From positions 124,001 through 188,000 of the forward strand of contig NZ_BOMY01000041.1 in assembly GCF_016862435.1 (NCBI RefSeq): a stretch of DNA of 64,000 nucleotides, given 5' to 3'. Below the pieces are notes generated by a model. It saw only the letters and a program-made list of their open reading frames with translations, was not told the DNA's origin and did no database searches. This DNA comes from Paractinoplanes tereljensis. GTDB taxonomy: Bacteria > Actinomycetota > Actinomycetes > Mycobacteriales > Micromonosporaceae. Positions 8,353-17,238 of the stretch are shown here, one piece after another; the stretch's first letter is position 1; every line of letters begins with the position of its first letter. Both the position numbers and the translations under genes were made by a program.

Positions 8353-9282
8353 ATGTTCCGCCAAGGCGCTGGGAGACACTGTGGCCGCCGAACACCGTCC
8401 CGCCCGCCTGCCGATGGACCCGCGGTGAGCGGCACGGAGCGTCGGAACCCGGTCCGGCCGCTGCAGTCGCCGTACCTGCTCACCGCCGCGACCGACCGCC
8501 TCGGAGTGGGAATCACCATCAGCGGCGACGCGAGCACCGCCGTCATCGAGCTGACGGCGCACGGGCCATGGCTACCGCATCTTGGCGATCAGATAACCGC
8601 CCACCTGCGACTGTGCGTTGCCGGACCGTCCACCGCGATCATCATCGATCTGCAACACCTCGACGATCCGTACGCGGTCAGCATGCCGTTCTGGCTGGCA
8701 GCCTGGCGGCAGGCCAGACTCGAGCCGTCCCCGGTGCACCTGACGTTCTGCCTGCCCGCCACCACAGCGCTCAGTCGCCGGCTCCGCAATTTCCAAGGAC
8801 CACAGCCCCGCGTGTGCGCCGACGTACCGGAAGCACGAATAGCGATCGCCGAGCGGATCTCACGCGCCGACCGGCTTCAGGTCCGCCTGACGCCCCAGCC
8901 GGCCTCCGTACGCGCCGCCCGCGGTCTCGTCACCCAGGCCTGCCACGCCTGGCAGCTTCCACAGTTGCTGCCCGACAGCGCTCTGATCATGTCGGAGTTC
9001 GCCGCCAACGCGGTGGAACACGCCCGCACCGACTTCATCGCCACCGTGCGACGCAGCGGCACCGGGCTGCACGTGGCCGTCCGGGACGGTGCCGCCCGCT
9101 TCCCCCAGCCGAGCCGGCCCCCGCTCTCCCACCCGCAGCCGAGTTCGCCGCTCGAACGGGGGCGCGGGCTGCGGCTGGTGCACGCGGTGGCCGACGCGTG
9201 GGGCGCCATGCCGACGCGCGGCGGCAAGGTCGTGTGGGCAACAGTGAATCACTTCCCTGCTCAGGTTCTTACCGATCGGTGA
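8353..9282 (+). CDS. STAS-like plus HATPase (anti-sigma/serine kinase-type) regulator
   Basis: Two-part regulatory protein. Residues ~35-160 resemble a STAS/MEDS-like domain (IIIDLQHLDDPYAVSMPFW); residues ~185-305 form an HATPase_c_2 domain of the RsbW/SpoIIAB class, with the N-box SEFAANAVEHA and a G-box region GRGLRLVHAVADAWG. Proteins of this class bind ATP and control sigma factors or phosphorylate anti-anti-sigma partners. No partner sigma factor is adjacent. Start ATG 8353 lacks a strong ribosome site; GTG 8425 is an alternative that keeps both domains. Confidence 0.75.
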   Translation: MFRQGAGRHCGRRTPSRPPADGPAVSGTERRNPVRPLQSPYLLTAATDRLGVGITISGDASTAVIELTAHGPWLPHLGDQITAHLRLCVAGPSTAIIIDLQHLDDPYAVSMPFWLAAWRQARLEPSPVHLTFCLPATTALSRRLRNFQGPQPRVCADVPEARIAIAERISRADRLQVRLTPQPASVRAARGLVTQACHAWQLPQLLPDSALIMSEFAANAVEHARTDFIATVRRSGTGLHVAVRDGAARFPQPSRPPLSHPQPSSPLERGRGLRLVHAVADAWGAMPTRGGKVVWATVNHFPAQVLTDR

Positions 9283-9376
9283 CGTCATCGGGGCTGCCCC
9301 GTCCGGTGGAGCCCGTCGGCCGTATCGGGACACGTCGGCTCAGCACAGCCGCCACGTCGTCCACCGAGGAGCCTGA

Positions 9377-11116
9377 ATGAAGGTCACCGATCGTCAACGC
9401 CGGCTGGTCCGGTCCCGGGCCGCGCGGGTCACCGTCGCCGCGGCCGTTCTCGCCGCCTGCGGCGCGCTCACCGTCACGTTCGTCAGCGGCGGCGGGCGGG
9501 ACAGCGCCGCCGCGGCCACCGACCTGAGCCAGTACGTCGCCATCGCCAAGGTGGCGCCCAACGTGACGGCTCCCCCGGTCCGTCGTGGTGCCTCCACCGG
9601 ACGGTTCACCGTCGACTGCGGAACCAACGGCAACGGCAAGTTCAGCCCGGACAACCCGGTCGCCCAGCCCGGCATCGTCAACGGCGCCGAGCACCTGCAC
9701 GACTTCGTCGGCAATCTCGCCATCACCGCGAACACCTCCGACGCCGACCTCGCCAAGGCGGGTACGACCTGCCGCAACGGTGACCGGTCATCGTATTTCT
9801 GGCCGGTGGTGCGGATCGACGACGCCGTTCGCCCGGACGCGGCCGGCGTCGGCCAGGCCGTCCGGTCCACGGTGCCGACGGTGAGCTGCCCCCGGGTCGC
9901 CGACCGGCTCCCCGCGATCCCGGCGCAGGTGAAGAGCGCCGTGGATGCTCAGCTGCGGGCGCTGTCGCAGCCACGGGAAAACGCCGAGCGGCGGCTTGCC
10001 GGCCTGCGCGGACGCCTCGACACCACCGCCAACTCGTCGGTGCTCGAGACGCTCCGTCTGCAGCGCGCCGCGCACCTGCGGCGGATCGGTGAGCTCATCA
10101 CCGCGGCCGGTGGGAAACGACCGGCGAACCTGGTCGGCCTGGCCGAGTGCGACCTCAGCTACGACGCCCTGCACGCGCTCACCCACACGCGGGACACGAC
10201 CCCGGCCGCTGAGCTGACGGTTCGGTGCCCCAGCACCCGGGACAAGCTGCCGGGTGTTCCCGCGGCTGCTCTGGCCGAGGTGGACGCGGGCCTGGCCGAG
10301 CTCGACCGGCAGCAGTCGGAGGCCGACGAACGTCTGGTGGATGCTCGCGGGCAGGCCGATCCCGACTTCGCCCGCAACGCCGTCCTCGGGCCGCTCGCCG
10401 CCCGGCGGGCCGCGACACTCGATCGGATCGCCATCGCCATCGGCCGTAACGGCACCCGGCCGCAGGGTCTCGATTCCCTCGCGGCGTGCAGTCTGAGCCG
10501 GGCCGCCACGCCGGCGCCGTCCGCCTCGCCGACCACTTCCGCGTTGCCCGAGCCGCAAGGCCGCGATCTGGAGCTGCCGAACAACACCGGCGGCATCGTC
10601 CGTCCCGCCACCGTGCGCATCGAGTACCGCGGCAACCCGACCGGCAAGGTGGTGGCGATGCCGAAATTCCTGCGCGAGCTCACCGGCGACGCGAAGCCGA
10701 CCAGCCGGGGACCGGCGAACGCCCGCGCCACCTGGACCTGCTCGGGCTTCACCGACCGGCTGACCGACAAGTATCCGATCTGCCCGCGCGGGAGCCGGGT
10801 GACCCGGGTGCAGGACTTCCCCGGCTGCTGGGACGGTGTCAACATCGACAGCGCCAACCACCGCGCCCACGTCGCGTTCGCCGACCGGACCACCGGTGCC
10901 TGCCCGGCCGGCTTCAAGGCCATCCCGCAACTGCGCATCACCATCGCGTACGACATCGCGCGCGACGATCAGGTCAACGGCCGGTACGCGCTGGACTCGT
11001 TCCCCGAGGAGAACCACAACCCGTTCTCCGACCACAACGACTTCATCAACGTCAACTCCACCGGGCAGATGAAGCGGATCACGGCCTGCCTCAACACCGG
11101 CCGGCAGTGCTCCTGA
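9377..11116 (+). CDS. Secreted/anchored DUF1996 protein with inserted tandem repeat
   Basis: 579 aa. Residues ~18-45 form a signal anchor. The DUF1996 domain is in two parts: the beginning (DCGTNGNGKFSPDNPV, GAEHLHDFVGN, SSYFWPVVR) and the end (ARATWTCSGF, CPRGS, DFPGCWDGVNIDSANHRAHVAF, FSDHNDFIN). Between them sit two ~92-residue helical repeats, at about 174-265 and 285-376, each with SCPxxxDxLP at its start and a closing xxCxLS; then a Pro/Ser/Thr linker. DUF1996 occurs in secreted bacterial and fungal proteins of unknown function. The insertion makes it nearly twice the usual length. Three Cys in each half fit disulfide bonding. Confidence 0.82.
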   Translation: MKVTDRQRRLVRSRAARVTVAAAVLAACGALTVTFVSGGGRDSAAAATDLSQYVAIAKVAPNVTAPPVRRGASTGRFTVDCGTNGNGKFSPDNPVAQPGIVNGAEHLHDFVGNLAITANTSDADLAKAGTTCRNGDRSSYFWPVVRIDDAVRPDAAGVGQAVRSTVPTVSCPRVADRLPAIPAQVKSAVDAQLRALSQPRENAERRLAGLRGRLDTTANSSVLETLRLQRAAHLRRIGELITAAGGKRPANLVGLAECDLSYDALHALTHTRDTTPAAELTVRCPSTRDKLPGVPAAALAEVDAGLAELDRQQSEADERLVDARGQADPDFARNAVLGPLAARRAATLDRIAIAIGRNGTRPQGLDSLAACSLSRAATPAPSASPTTSALPEPQGRDLELPNNTGGIVRPATVRIEYRGNPTGKVVAMPKFLRELTGDAKPTSRGPANARATWTCSGFTDRLTDKYPICPRGSRVTRVQDFPGCWDGVNIDSANHRAHVAFADRTTGACPAGFKAIPQLRITIAYDIARDDQVNGRYALDSFPEENHNPFSDHNDFINVNSTGQMKRITACLNTGRQCS

Positions 11117-11133
11117 CCAGCTCCGGGCCGGGA

Positions 11134-11532
11134 TCAGCGGTGGCGGCGGCTCCGGACCGCCGCCACCGCCACCGCGGCCCAGATCACGGCGTACGCCTCG
11201 AGCAGGCCACGCCCGTAGTGCAGCGGCAGCAGGGACGGGTTGTCGGCGGCTCGGCCACGGGCGAGCACCAGCGGGACCGCCACGACCGTCACAGCCAGGC
11301 TCGCCAGCAGCCCGGCCCGGACGAAAGCCCGCTGCCGCACCGGGACGAGCCGGCCGATCAACGCGCCGGCACCGATGGCGATCGGCAGCAGGACAGCGTC
11401 GTGCGCGACGAGCACGCCGATCAGGAACACCAGGGCCCCGCCCTTGACGTCGGCGTCGGTGAGCGCGCCGGTCACGGCGTACGTCATGACGAGCGCACCG
11501 ATCACGATGAGCGCTCGCCGCGCGGTTTTCAC
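11134..11532 (-). CDS. Small membrane protein of the oxidoreductase operon
   Basis: 132 aa with four hydrophobic segments (ALIVIGALVMTYAVTGAL, GALVFLIGVLVAHDAVLLP, AGLLASLAVTVVAVPLVLA, AYAVIWAAVAVAAV) and a basic C-terminal end. The GTG start overlaps the stop of the preceding molybdopterin oxidoreductase gene by four bases (GTGA), so it is the last gene of that operon. It may be a partner subunit for the membrane-bound enzyme; the family is not recognised. A GC hairpin, 11139-11167, overlaps its end and could terminate transcription. Confidence 0.7.
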   Translation of the reverse strand: MKTARRALIVIGALVMTYAVTGALTDADVKGGALVFLIGVLVAHDAVLLPIAIGAGALIGRLVPVRQRAFVRAGLLASLAVTVVAVPLVLARGRAADNPSLLPLHYGRGLLEAYAVIWAAVAVAAVRSRRHR

Positions 11533-12761
11533 GACGCGCTCCGCGCGGTGATCCGGGCGACCCACTTGGTCTGCAGCACCCCGGGACGGTTCGGGGCGAT
11601 CAGCCGGGCCGGGTATCCGTGGTCGGGATGCAGCGGCTCGCCGCCCAGCCGCAGGGCGATGAGCGTGAACGGGTCGCGGACGTGTGGCGGCGGCACGGTC
11701 GTGGCGCGGTACCGGCCGCGGGTCTCGAGGGACTCCACGTATGCCTCGACGTCGTCCGGGTCGACACCGGCGAGGGCGACCAGGTCGCGCAGCCGGACCC
11801 CGGTCCAGGTGCCGGTGGAACTCCAGCCTTCGACGCAGCTGATCGGCAGCACGACGGTGTGCTGCGGGAGGGCGGCGAGGTCGGTCAGGGTAAGGCTTTC
11901 GGTCCGGGACGGGCCGATCACGGTCAGCCGGTAGGCCGGGTCGAACAGGGCGTCCCGGACGCCGGCGGCACCCGCGGTCTTGTTCACCGGCACGTGCTGC
12001 GGCCCGGAGCGCGGCCGGCGCGGGGCGAGCACCGCCACCGGTGCGAGTGGAGCGACGGTCTGCCCGACGGTGGCCAGGGTGATGACCCCGGCGGCGGCGC
12101 CGATGGTGCCGAGCAGGCCCCGCCGGCTGAGCGTTCCCGGGCCGGTGCGGTCCGGGGTGGGCCGGGTGAGCGCCGGCCGGATGATCGGGAGCTTCACCCC
12201 GATGTGGGTCAGCAGGGCGCCGATCGCCAGCCAGGCCGACCAGTAGTGGCCGGCGGTGAAGAAGAACGGCATCGGCCCGTACCAGTGGGCGATGTTGAGG
12301 ATGCCGCTGACGAGCTGGAACAGCGCGGCGGCGACCAGGACGGCGATGCTCGCGCGTTCGATCGCGTGGACGACACTGCGCGCGGGCGGCCAGCCGAACA
12401 GCCGCGGGTAGACCGACCAGAGCTTCGCGCCGAGCAGCGGCACCGACGCCAGCCCGGTCGCCACGTGCGTGCCCTGGGTGACGCGGTACAGGTTGACCGG
12501 CCGGGCCGGCCAGCTGAACCAGAACGGCGGATGCTGGATGAAGTGGCTGATCAGGCCGGTGACGAAGCAGATCGTGAAGGCGACCCCGAGCGCGGCGCCG
12601 AGCAGGCTGGTGAGCCGCGGCGAGCGCAGCTTCGAGTCGAAGGCGCCGCGGCGCCACGGTCCGCGGCGCAGGGCTGCCGGTGGTGGCGGCAGTGGCGCGT
12701 TGAGCCAGGCGAGGCCGCGCCGGGCCCGGGCGATCAGGCCGGCAGCAACGTCGCGAACCAT
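11529..12761 (-). CDS. Cytochrome b-type membrane domain fused to sulfite-oxidase-like molybdopterin oxidoreductase
   Basis: 410 aa. The N-terminal ~230 residues hold four or five membrane helices with His residues placed as in b-type cytochromes (FVTGLISHFIQH, VTQGTHVATG, NIAHWYGP, THIGVKLP). A Tat-like or anchor stretch RRGLLGTIGAAAG follows, and residues ~290-410 form the oxidoreductase molybdopterin-binding domain, with the likely molybdenum-ligand Cys in ISCVEGWSS. It should pass electrons between an outer-face substrate and the quinone pool. It overlaps the methyltransferase gene by 28 bases and is the fourth gene of a five-gene minus-strand operon. The substrate is unknown. Confidence 0.82.
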   Translation of the reverse strand: MVRDVAAGLIARARRGLAWLNAPLPPPPAALRRGPWRRGAFDSKLRSPRLTSLLGAALGVAFTICFVTGLISHFIQHPPFWFSWPARPVNLYRVTQGTHVATGLASVPLLGAKLWSVYPRLFGWPPARSVVHAIERASIAVLVAAALFQLVSGILNIAHWYGPMPFFFTAGHYWSAWLAIGALLTHIGVKLPIIRPALTRPTPDRTGPGTLSRRGLLGTIGAAAGVITLATVGQTVAPLAPVAVLAPRRPRSGPQHVPVNKTAGAAGVRDALFDPAYRLTVIGPSRTESLTLTDLAALPQHTVVLPISCVEGWSSTGTWTGVRLRDLVALAGVDPDDVEAYVESLETRGRYRATTVPPPHVRDPFTLIALRLGGEPLHPDHGYPARLIAPNRPGVLQTKWVARITARSAS

Positions 12762-13378
12762 CGGTTCGCCTCCGTCCAGGTGGTCAGGATCCGCAGCGCG
12801 CCGGACGCGGCGATCGCGGGCAGGTCGGCGACGGCCAGGACGGCCCAGGGAAACGGTTCGCTCGCGGCGCCGTCGCCGATGCTGAGGCGGGCCTTCCCGG
12901 ACCAGCTCGTGGCGCCGGGCGGGGCCAGCTCGACGTGCAGGCGGCCGTCGGCGGCCAGCAGTTCCCGGCAGCGGCGCAGCAGGCGGTGCGGGTCGCCGCC
13001 GATGCCGATGTTGCCATCGGCGAGCAGCAGGTGCCGCCACCGGCCGTGCCCGGGCACGGCGGCGAAGACGTCGCGGCGCAGGACGGCCGCGCCACGAGCG
13101 CGGGCCAGGCGGACGGCGGCGGCGCTGACGTCGATGCCGAGCGCGGGATGCCCGCGCTGGTTGAGGGCATAGGTGAGCCGGCCCGGGCCGCAGCCGATGT
13201 CGAGCGTCGGACCGGAGCAGCGGTCCAGCAGGCGGCCGTCGCCGGGCAGATGGCTGCGGCACCACGCGGCGGCGTCGACCCGCTGCTCGGCCCCGGTGCG
13301 AGAGTGGAGGGTCAGAACGGCCGGTGATCCGCCGGCGGCACGGGACAGGGCAGCATCGAAGACGGCCAGGGCGGTCAT
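12734..13378 (-). CDS. Class I SAM-dependent methyltransferase
   Basis: 214 aa. SAM-binding motif I is TLDIGCGPGRLTYAL at about residues 59-73, followed by GIDVSAAAV (acidic ribose loop) and LLLADGNIGIGGDP (motif II/III). The start ATG 13378 overlaps the DUF2064 stop by four bases (ATGA). The acceptor is unknown; given the flanking glycosyltransferases and membrane oxidoreductase, a glycolipid or lipid-linked intermediate is plausible. Confidence 0.82.
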   Translation of the reverse strand: MTALAVFDAALSRAAGGSPAVLTLHSRTGAEQRVDAAAWCRSHLPGDGRLLDRCSGPTLDIGCGPGRLTYALNQRGHPALGIDVSAAAVRLARARGAAVLRRDVFAAVPGHGRWRHLLLADGNIGIGGDPHRLLRRCRELLAADGRLHVELAPPGATSWSGKARLSIGDGAASEPFPWAVLAVADLPAIAASGALRILTTWTEANRWFATLLPA

Positions 13379-14010
13379 GCCGGGACCAGTTCCGGTACGG
13401 CGGCCGCGAAGCGGCTGCCGGGCGGGCAGAGCGCGGCGACGGCGTACGCGTCCGGGGCCGTGTCGACATCGGTGAGCACCGGCAACGCCGTCACCCGCAG
13501 CCCGCGGGCGGTCAGCGCGGCCAGGGTCAGCACACCGGTGTCCGAAGTGGACATCGGCACGTCCCGCAAGACCTGGGCGTGGGCCGGATCGCGCAGGCCG
13601 AGCGCCCACCAGCCGCCGTCCGCAGCCAGGCCGAGCACCGCGTCGGCGCCGTCCGCGACCAGCCGGGCGGCCGCGTCGCCGAGCAGAGCGGGACCGGCCT
13701 GCGGGGTGTCCATCCCGATCAGCAGGCTGGCCGTGCCGGGAACGGCGGTGTCGGCGTACGCGTGGGCGAGGCGTTCGCCGAGCGGACCACCGCGCTGAAC
13801 CACCCGGCCCCAGCCCGGCGGTGCCGGGAGATCGCCGTCGACGACGAGGATCCGCGCGGCGGCCGGCGTCGCGGCGACGGCGTCCAGGGTGTCGGCCAGG
13901 GCCGCGGCGGCGAGCCGGGCCGCCTGCCGGGGCGTGCACGGTGGACACAGCCGCGTCTTGACCCGGCCCGCCACCGGCGTCTTGGCCAGGACCAGAATTT
14001 GTACGCTCAT
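13375..14010 (-). CDS. DUF2064 / TIGR04282-type nucleotidyl- or glycosyl-transferase-like protein
   Basis: 211 aa, GT-A fold family related to CofC-like guanylyltransferases. It begins QILVLAKTPVAGRVKTRL, the nucleotide-binding signature; LLIGMDTPQAG supplies the metal-binding Asp region, and LGLAADGGWWALGL is the conserved acceptor loop. ATGA overlaps link it to the GT2 gene before it and the methyltransferase after it. Family members regularly sit beside a GT2 enzyme, as here, but the reaction is not established. Confidence 0.82.
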   Translation of the reverse strand: MSVQILVLAKTPVAGRVKTRLCPPCTPRQAARLAAAALADTLDAVAATPAAARILVVDGDLPAPPGWGRVVQRGGPLGERLAHAYADTAVPGTASLLIGMDTPQAGPALLGDAAARLVADGADAVLGLAADGGWWALGLRDPAHAQVLRDVPMSTSDTGVLTLAALTARGLRVTALPVLTDVDTAPDAYAVAALCPPGSRFAAAVPELVPA

Positions 14011-14666
14011 CGGGCCAGCACCGCGCTCATGTCGCGGATCGCCCGGGCGGTTCCCCGTACCGTGCCGGTGACCTTGGACTTCGTCCCGGCGGCCCGCGGG
14101 TGGTAGGCGACGTCGACCTCGGCCACCGACCATCCGGCGCGGGCGGCGGCGACGAGCAGTTCGAGCGGGTAACCGAACCGGCGGTCGCGCAGGCCGAGCG
14201 ACAGCATGTCGTCGCGCCGGGCCGCGCGCATCGGGCCGATGTCGTGCACGTTCAGCCCGGTGCTGCGGCGCAGTCGCCGGGCCAGCACGGCGTTGCCGAG
14301 CCGGGCGTGCGGCGGCCAGGCGCCGCGGGTGGTCGGCCGGCGGCGGCCGAGGGCGAGCCGCACGGTGCCGGCCCGTACCGGATCGGCGACCAGCGGCAAC
14401 TGGGCCGGGTCGAAGGAGCCGTCGGCGTCCATCACGCAGACCACCCCGTCGGCCGGGTCGGCCGCGACGATCCCGGCGTGCACGGCCGCGCCGTAGCCGG
14501 GCTGCGGAACGGTGACGACCGTGGCGCCGAGGCTGCGGGCCAGCTCGGCCGAACCGTCGGTGGAGCCGTTGTCGGCGACGATCGCCCGGTAGCCGGCGGG
14601 TAGCCGGCCGAGCAGCCACGCCAGGGCGGGAGCCTCGTTGAGGCAGGGAAGTACGACGTCGGTCAT
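14007..14666 (-). CDS. GT2-family glycosyltransferase
   Basis: 219 aa, DPM/GtrB-like cytoplasmic GT-A enzyme without membrane helices. Visible motifs are VVLPCLNEAPAL at the N-terminus, ADNGSTDGS, and the metal-binding DADGS at about residues 80-84. It lacks the QxxRW motif of processive enzymes, so it probably transfers a single sugar to a carrier lipid. It is the first gene of the minus-strand operon and diverges from the epimerase operon across about 140 bases. Confidence 0.85.
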   Translation of the reverse strand: MTDVVLPCLNEAPALAWLLGRLPAGYRAIVADNGSTDGSAELARSLGATVVTVPQPGYGAAVHAGIVAADPADGVVCVMDADGSFDPAQLPLVADPVRAGTVRLALGRRRPTTRGAWPPHARLGNAVLARRLRRSTGLNVHDIGPMRAARRDDMLSLGLRDRRFGYPLELLVAAARAGWSVAEVDVAYHPRAAGTKSKVTGTVRGTARAIRDMSAVLAR

Positions 14667-14689
14667 GAACGCCGAACGTAGCCTCGCCC

Positions 14690-14766
14690 GAGGGCCGCGA
14701 TCGCCGGTTCGGGATTACGGCTCCCTTACGTCGCCGGCAGTTCTTACGAACCGCTGACGTGCTGCT
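14690..14766. promoter_or_regulatory. Divergent promoter region with repeated GTAA elements
   Basis: Between the GT2 and epimerase genes. On the minus strand it reads ACGTAAGGGAG then CCGTAATCCCG, two half-sites eleven bases apart, and farther upstream GGTTCGTAAGAAC. Eleven-base spacing is typical of OmpR/PhoP-type response regulator sites. A similar pair stands in front of the response regulator gene at 17183-17210. Confidence 0.4.
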
Positions 14767-14810
14767 CAGGGACCATGTTCGCGGGCCGGCCGGCGGCTAC
14801 GGTCGGCGGC

Positions 14811-15863
14811 GTGACCCACGTACTCGTGACCGGCGGCGCCGGTTTCATCGGCTCCCAGGTGACCGCCGCCCTGCTCGCCGCCGGGCATCAGGTGCGGGTG
14901 CTCGACTGCGCCCACCCGGCCGCGCATTCCGGCCCGCCGCCGGGCGACGTCCACGGTGTACCGGTGCTGCGGGCCGACGTCCGCGACCGGGCCGCGGTGG
15001 CCGGCGCGCTGCACGAGGTCGACGCCGTGGTGCATCAGGCCGCGATGGTCGGGATGGGCGTCGATCTGGACGACCTGCCGGAGTACGTGGGCTGCAACGA
15101 CCTCGGGACCGCGGTGCTGCTCGCCGAGATGGCCCGCCGGGGTGTGCACCGGCTGGTGCTGGCCAGCTCGATGGTCGTGTACGGCGAAGGTGCCTACACC
15201 TGCCCGGAGCACGGCTCGACCCGGCCCGCCGCCCGCCAGGTCGCCGCCCTGGCCGCCGGCCGTTTCGAGCCGGCCTGCCCGGCCTGCGGACGGGACCTCA
15301 CCCCGGTGCTGGTCGACGAGGACGCCGCCCTCGACCCGCGCAGCGTGTACGCCGCCACCAAGCTCGCCCAGGAACATCTGAGCGCGGCCTGGGCCCGGCA
15401 GACCGGCGGATCGGTGGCCGCGCTGCGCTACCACAACGTGTACGGGCCGGGCATGCCGAAGGACACCCCGTACAGCGGGGTCGCCGCGATCTTCCGGTCG
15501 GCGCTGGAGGCGGGCCGGGCCCCGCGGGTGTTCGAGGACGGCGGCCAGCGACGAGACTTCGTGCACGTGTCCGACGTGGCCCGGGCCAACCTGGCCGCCC
15601 TGGACGCGACGGCCGGCCGCCCGGCCGGCTTCCGCGCCTACAACGTCGCGTCCGGCCGGCCCGCCACCGTCGGCGAGATGGCGGCCGCGCTGGCCGAGGC
15701 GTTCGGCGGGCTCCGGCCGGTGGTGACCGGCGAGTTCCGGCTGGGCGACGTCCGGCACATCACCGCCTCGTCCGCCCGGGCCACCGCCGAGCTGGGCTTC
15801 ACGGCCGCGACCGACCTGCGCACCGGGGTGGCCGAGTTCGCGACGGCGGCGCTGCGGGGATGA
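14811..15863 (+). CDS. NAD-dependent sugar-nucleotide epimerase (dTDP-L-rhamnose 4-epimerase-like)
   Basis: 350 aa from GTG 14811, extended SDR family. GGAGFIG binds NAD, SSMVVYG provides the catalytic Ser region, and YAATK is the YxxxK pair. Between Ser and Tyr lies an insert with YTCPEHG and CPACG, a likely zinc-binding Cys set seen in the dTDP-L-rhamnose 4-epimerase-like branch. GTG 14811 sits right at the Rossmann beta strand; ATG 14775 would add 12 residues. It overlaps the following GT-C gene by ATGA, so the sugar it makes probably feeds that transferase. Confidence 0.82.
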   Translation: MTHVLVTGGAGFIGSQVTAALLAAGHQVRVLDCAHPAAHSGPPPGDVHGVPVLRADVRDRAAVAGALHEVDAVVHQAAMVGMGVDLDDLPEYVGCNDLGTAVLLAEMARRGVHRLVLASSMVVYGEGAYTCPEHGSTRPAARQVAALAAGRFEPACPACGRDLTPVLVDEDAALDPRSVYAATKLAQEHLSAAWARQTGGSVAALRYHNVYGPGMPKDTPYSGVAAIFRSALEAGRAPRVFEDGGQRRDFVHVSDVARANLAALDATAGRPAGFRAYNVASGRPATVGEMAAALAEAFGGLRPVVTGEFRLGDVRHITASSARATAELGFTAATDLRTGVAEFATAALRG

Positions 15864-17182
15864 CGGTCCGCCGGGTGCCGCGAGCAGACCTGGCCGCGGC
15901 CGGAGCGGCCCTCGGGCTCGTCGCGCTGGCCGGCCTGGCGGGAGCGGCCCTCTACCTGGCCGGGCGGCCGGTGCACGCGAGTTCGGCCCCGTTCACCGGG
16001 CGCTGGCTGCCGCACCTCGGTCCGGGTACCCCGCTGGCGCTCGGGGTGGCCGTCCTGGTGGTCCGGACGGGTCCACGGCTGGCCGCCACCCTGCCCTGGC
16101 GGCGGCTGCTCGCCGCCGCCTACCTCACCGCGGTCGGCTGGATCCTCGCGCTCGCCCTGGTGGACGGCTGGCAGCGGGGCGTCGCCGGCCGGCTCACCAC
16201 CCGGCACGAATACCTCAGCGAGGTCGGCGGGGTCACCGGCGTGCACGCCATGCTGCGCGGGTTCACCGGCCGCATCCTCGACTTCCAGCCCGACTCGTGG
16301 ACCACCCACGTCGCCGGGCACCCGCCCGGCGCGTTCCTGGTCTTCATCGCCCTTGACCGGATCGGCCTCGGCGGGGGTGGGTGGGCGGCGATCACCTGCG
16401 TCGCGGCCGGAGCGCTGTGCGCGGTGGCCGTGCCGGTGACGCTCCGGGCCCTCGGCGACGAGGCCGCGGCCCGCGCCGCCGTCCCGTTCCTGGTGCTGTT
16501 CCCCGGCGCGGTGTGGATCGGGGTGTCCGCCGACGGTCTGTTCGCCGGGGTCACCACGAGCGGTCTGGCGCTGCTCGCGGTCGGTCTGACCCGGCGGAAC
16601 CTGGTGGCGACCACGGCGGCCGGCCTGCTGCTCGGCGGTGCCCTCTACCTGTCGTACGGCCTGGTCCTGATCGGCGTGCCCGCGCTGGCCGTCATCGTTC
16701 TCGCCGCGCGGGTCCGGCCCCTGACCGTGCTGCCACTGGGCGCCGCGCTGGCCGGCGTCGCAGCCGTGGTGGCGGCGTTCACCGCGGCCGGCTTCTGGTG
16801 GCCGGCCGGCTACCACCTGGTCACCATCCGGTACTACCAGGGGATCGCGCGGGTCCGCCCGTACGCGTACTGGATCTGGGGTGATCTTGCTCTTGTTGTT
16901 GTCTCGGCCGGACCGGCCGCCGCCGTGATCGTCCGGCGTGCGGCCCTGGCCGGCCGCAGGCTGCACCCGGCCGTGCTGCTGCCCGCCGCGGGGTTGATCG
17001 CCATGCTGGCCGCCGACCTGTCCGGGTACAGCAAGGCTGAGGTCGAGCGGATCTGGCTGCCGTTCGCGGTCTGGCTGATGGCCGGCGCCGCGCTGCTCCC
17101 GGCGCCCGGCCGCCGCTTCTGGCTCGTCGGGCAGGCCGCGGTCGCGCTGCTGGTCAACCATCTGCTGCTGACCACCTGGTAG
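15860..17182 (+). CDS. Polytopic membrane glycosyltransferase (GT-C/PMT-like)
   Basis: 440 aa, about ten membrane helices. The large first loop contains the acidic/His region expected of GT-C enzymes (LSEVGGVTGVHAMLRGF, HVAGHPPGAFLVF), and late loops have YYQGIARVRPYAYW. Such enzymes use polyprenyl-phosphate sugars on the outer face of the membrane. It is coupled to the epimerase gene by a four-base overlap. The two-component system downstream is separated by 56 bases with its own putative promoter. Confidence 0.75.
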   Translation: MTVRRVPRADLAAAGAALGLVALAGLAGAALYLAGRPVHASSAPFTGRWLPHLGPGTPLALGVAVLVVRTGPRLAATLPWRRLLAAAYLTAVGWILALALVDGWQRGVAGRLTTRHEYLSEVGGVTGVHAMLRGFTGRILDFQPDSWTTHVAGHPPGAFLVFIALDRIGLGGGGWAAITCVAAGALCAVAVPVTLRALGDEAAARAAVPFLVLFPGAVWIGVSADGLFAGVTTSGLALLAVGLTRRNLVATTAAGLLLGGALYLSYGLVLIGVPALAVIVLAARVRPLTVLPLGAALAGVAAVVAAFTAAGFWWPAGYHLVTIRYYQGIARVRPYAYWIWGDLALVVVSAGPAAAVIVRRAALAGRRLHPAVLLPAAGLIAMLAADLSGYSKAEVERIWLPFAVWLMAGAALLPAPGRRFWLVGQAAVALLVNHLLLTTW

Positions 17183-17215
17183 GGAACCGTAAGGACTTCA
17201 CAAGGTGGTTCGGGG
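17183..17215 (+). promoter_or_regulatory. Putative response-regulator site before the two-component operon
   Basis: CCGTAAGGACT is followed exactly eleven bases later by TCACAAGGTGG, sharing AAGG in register. Direct half-sites at eleven-base spacing are usual for OmpR/PhoB regulators, so the site may serve autoregulation. It resembles the elements in the divergent promoter at 14690-14766. Confidence 0.4.
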
Positions 17216-17238
17216 CCGGCCTTCGGTAGCGTCGGGAC

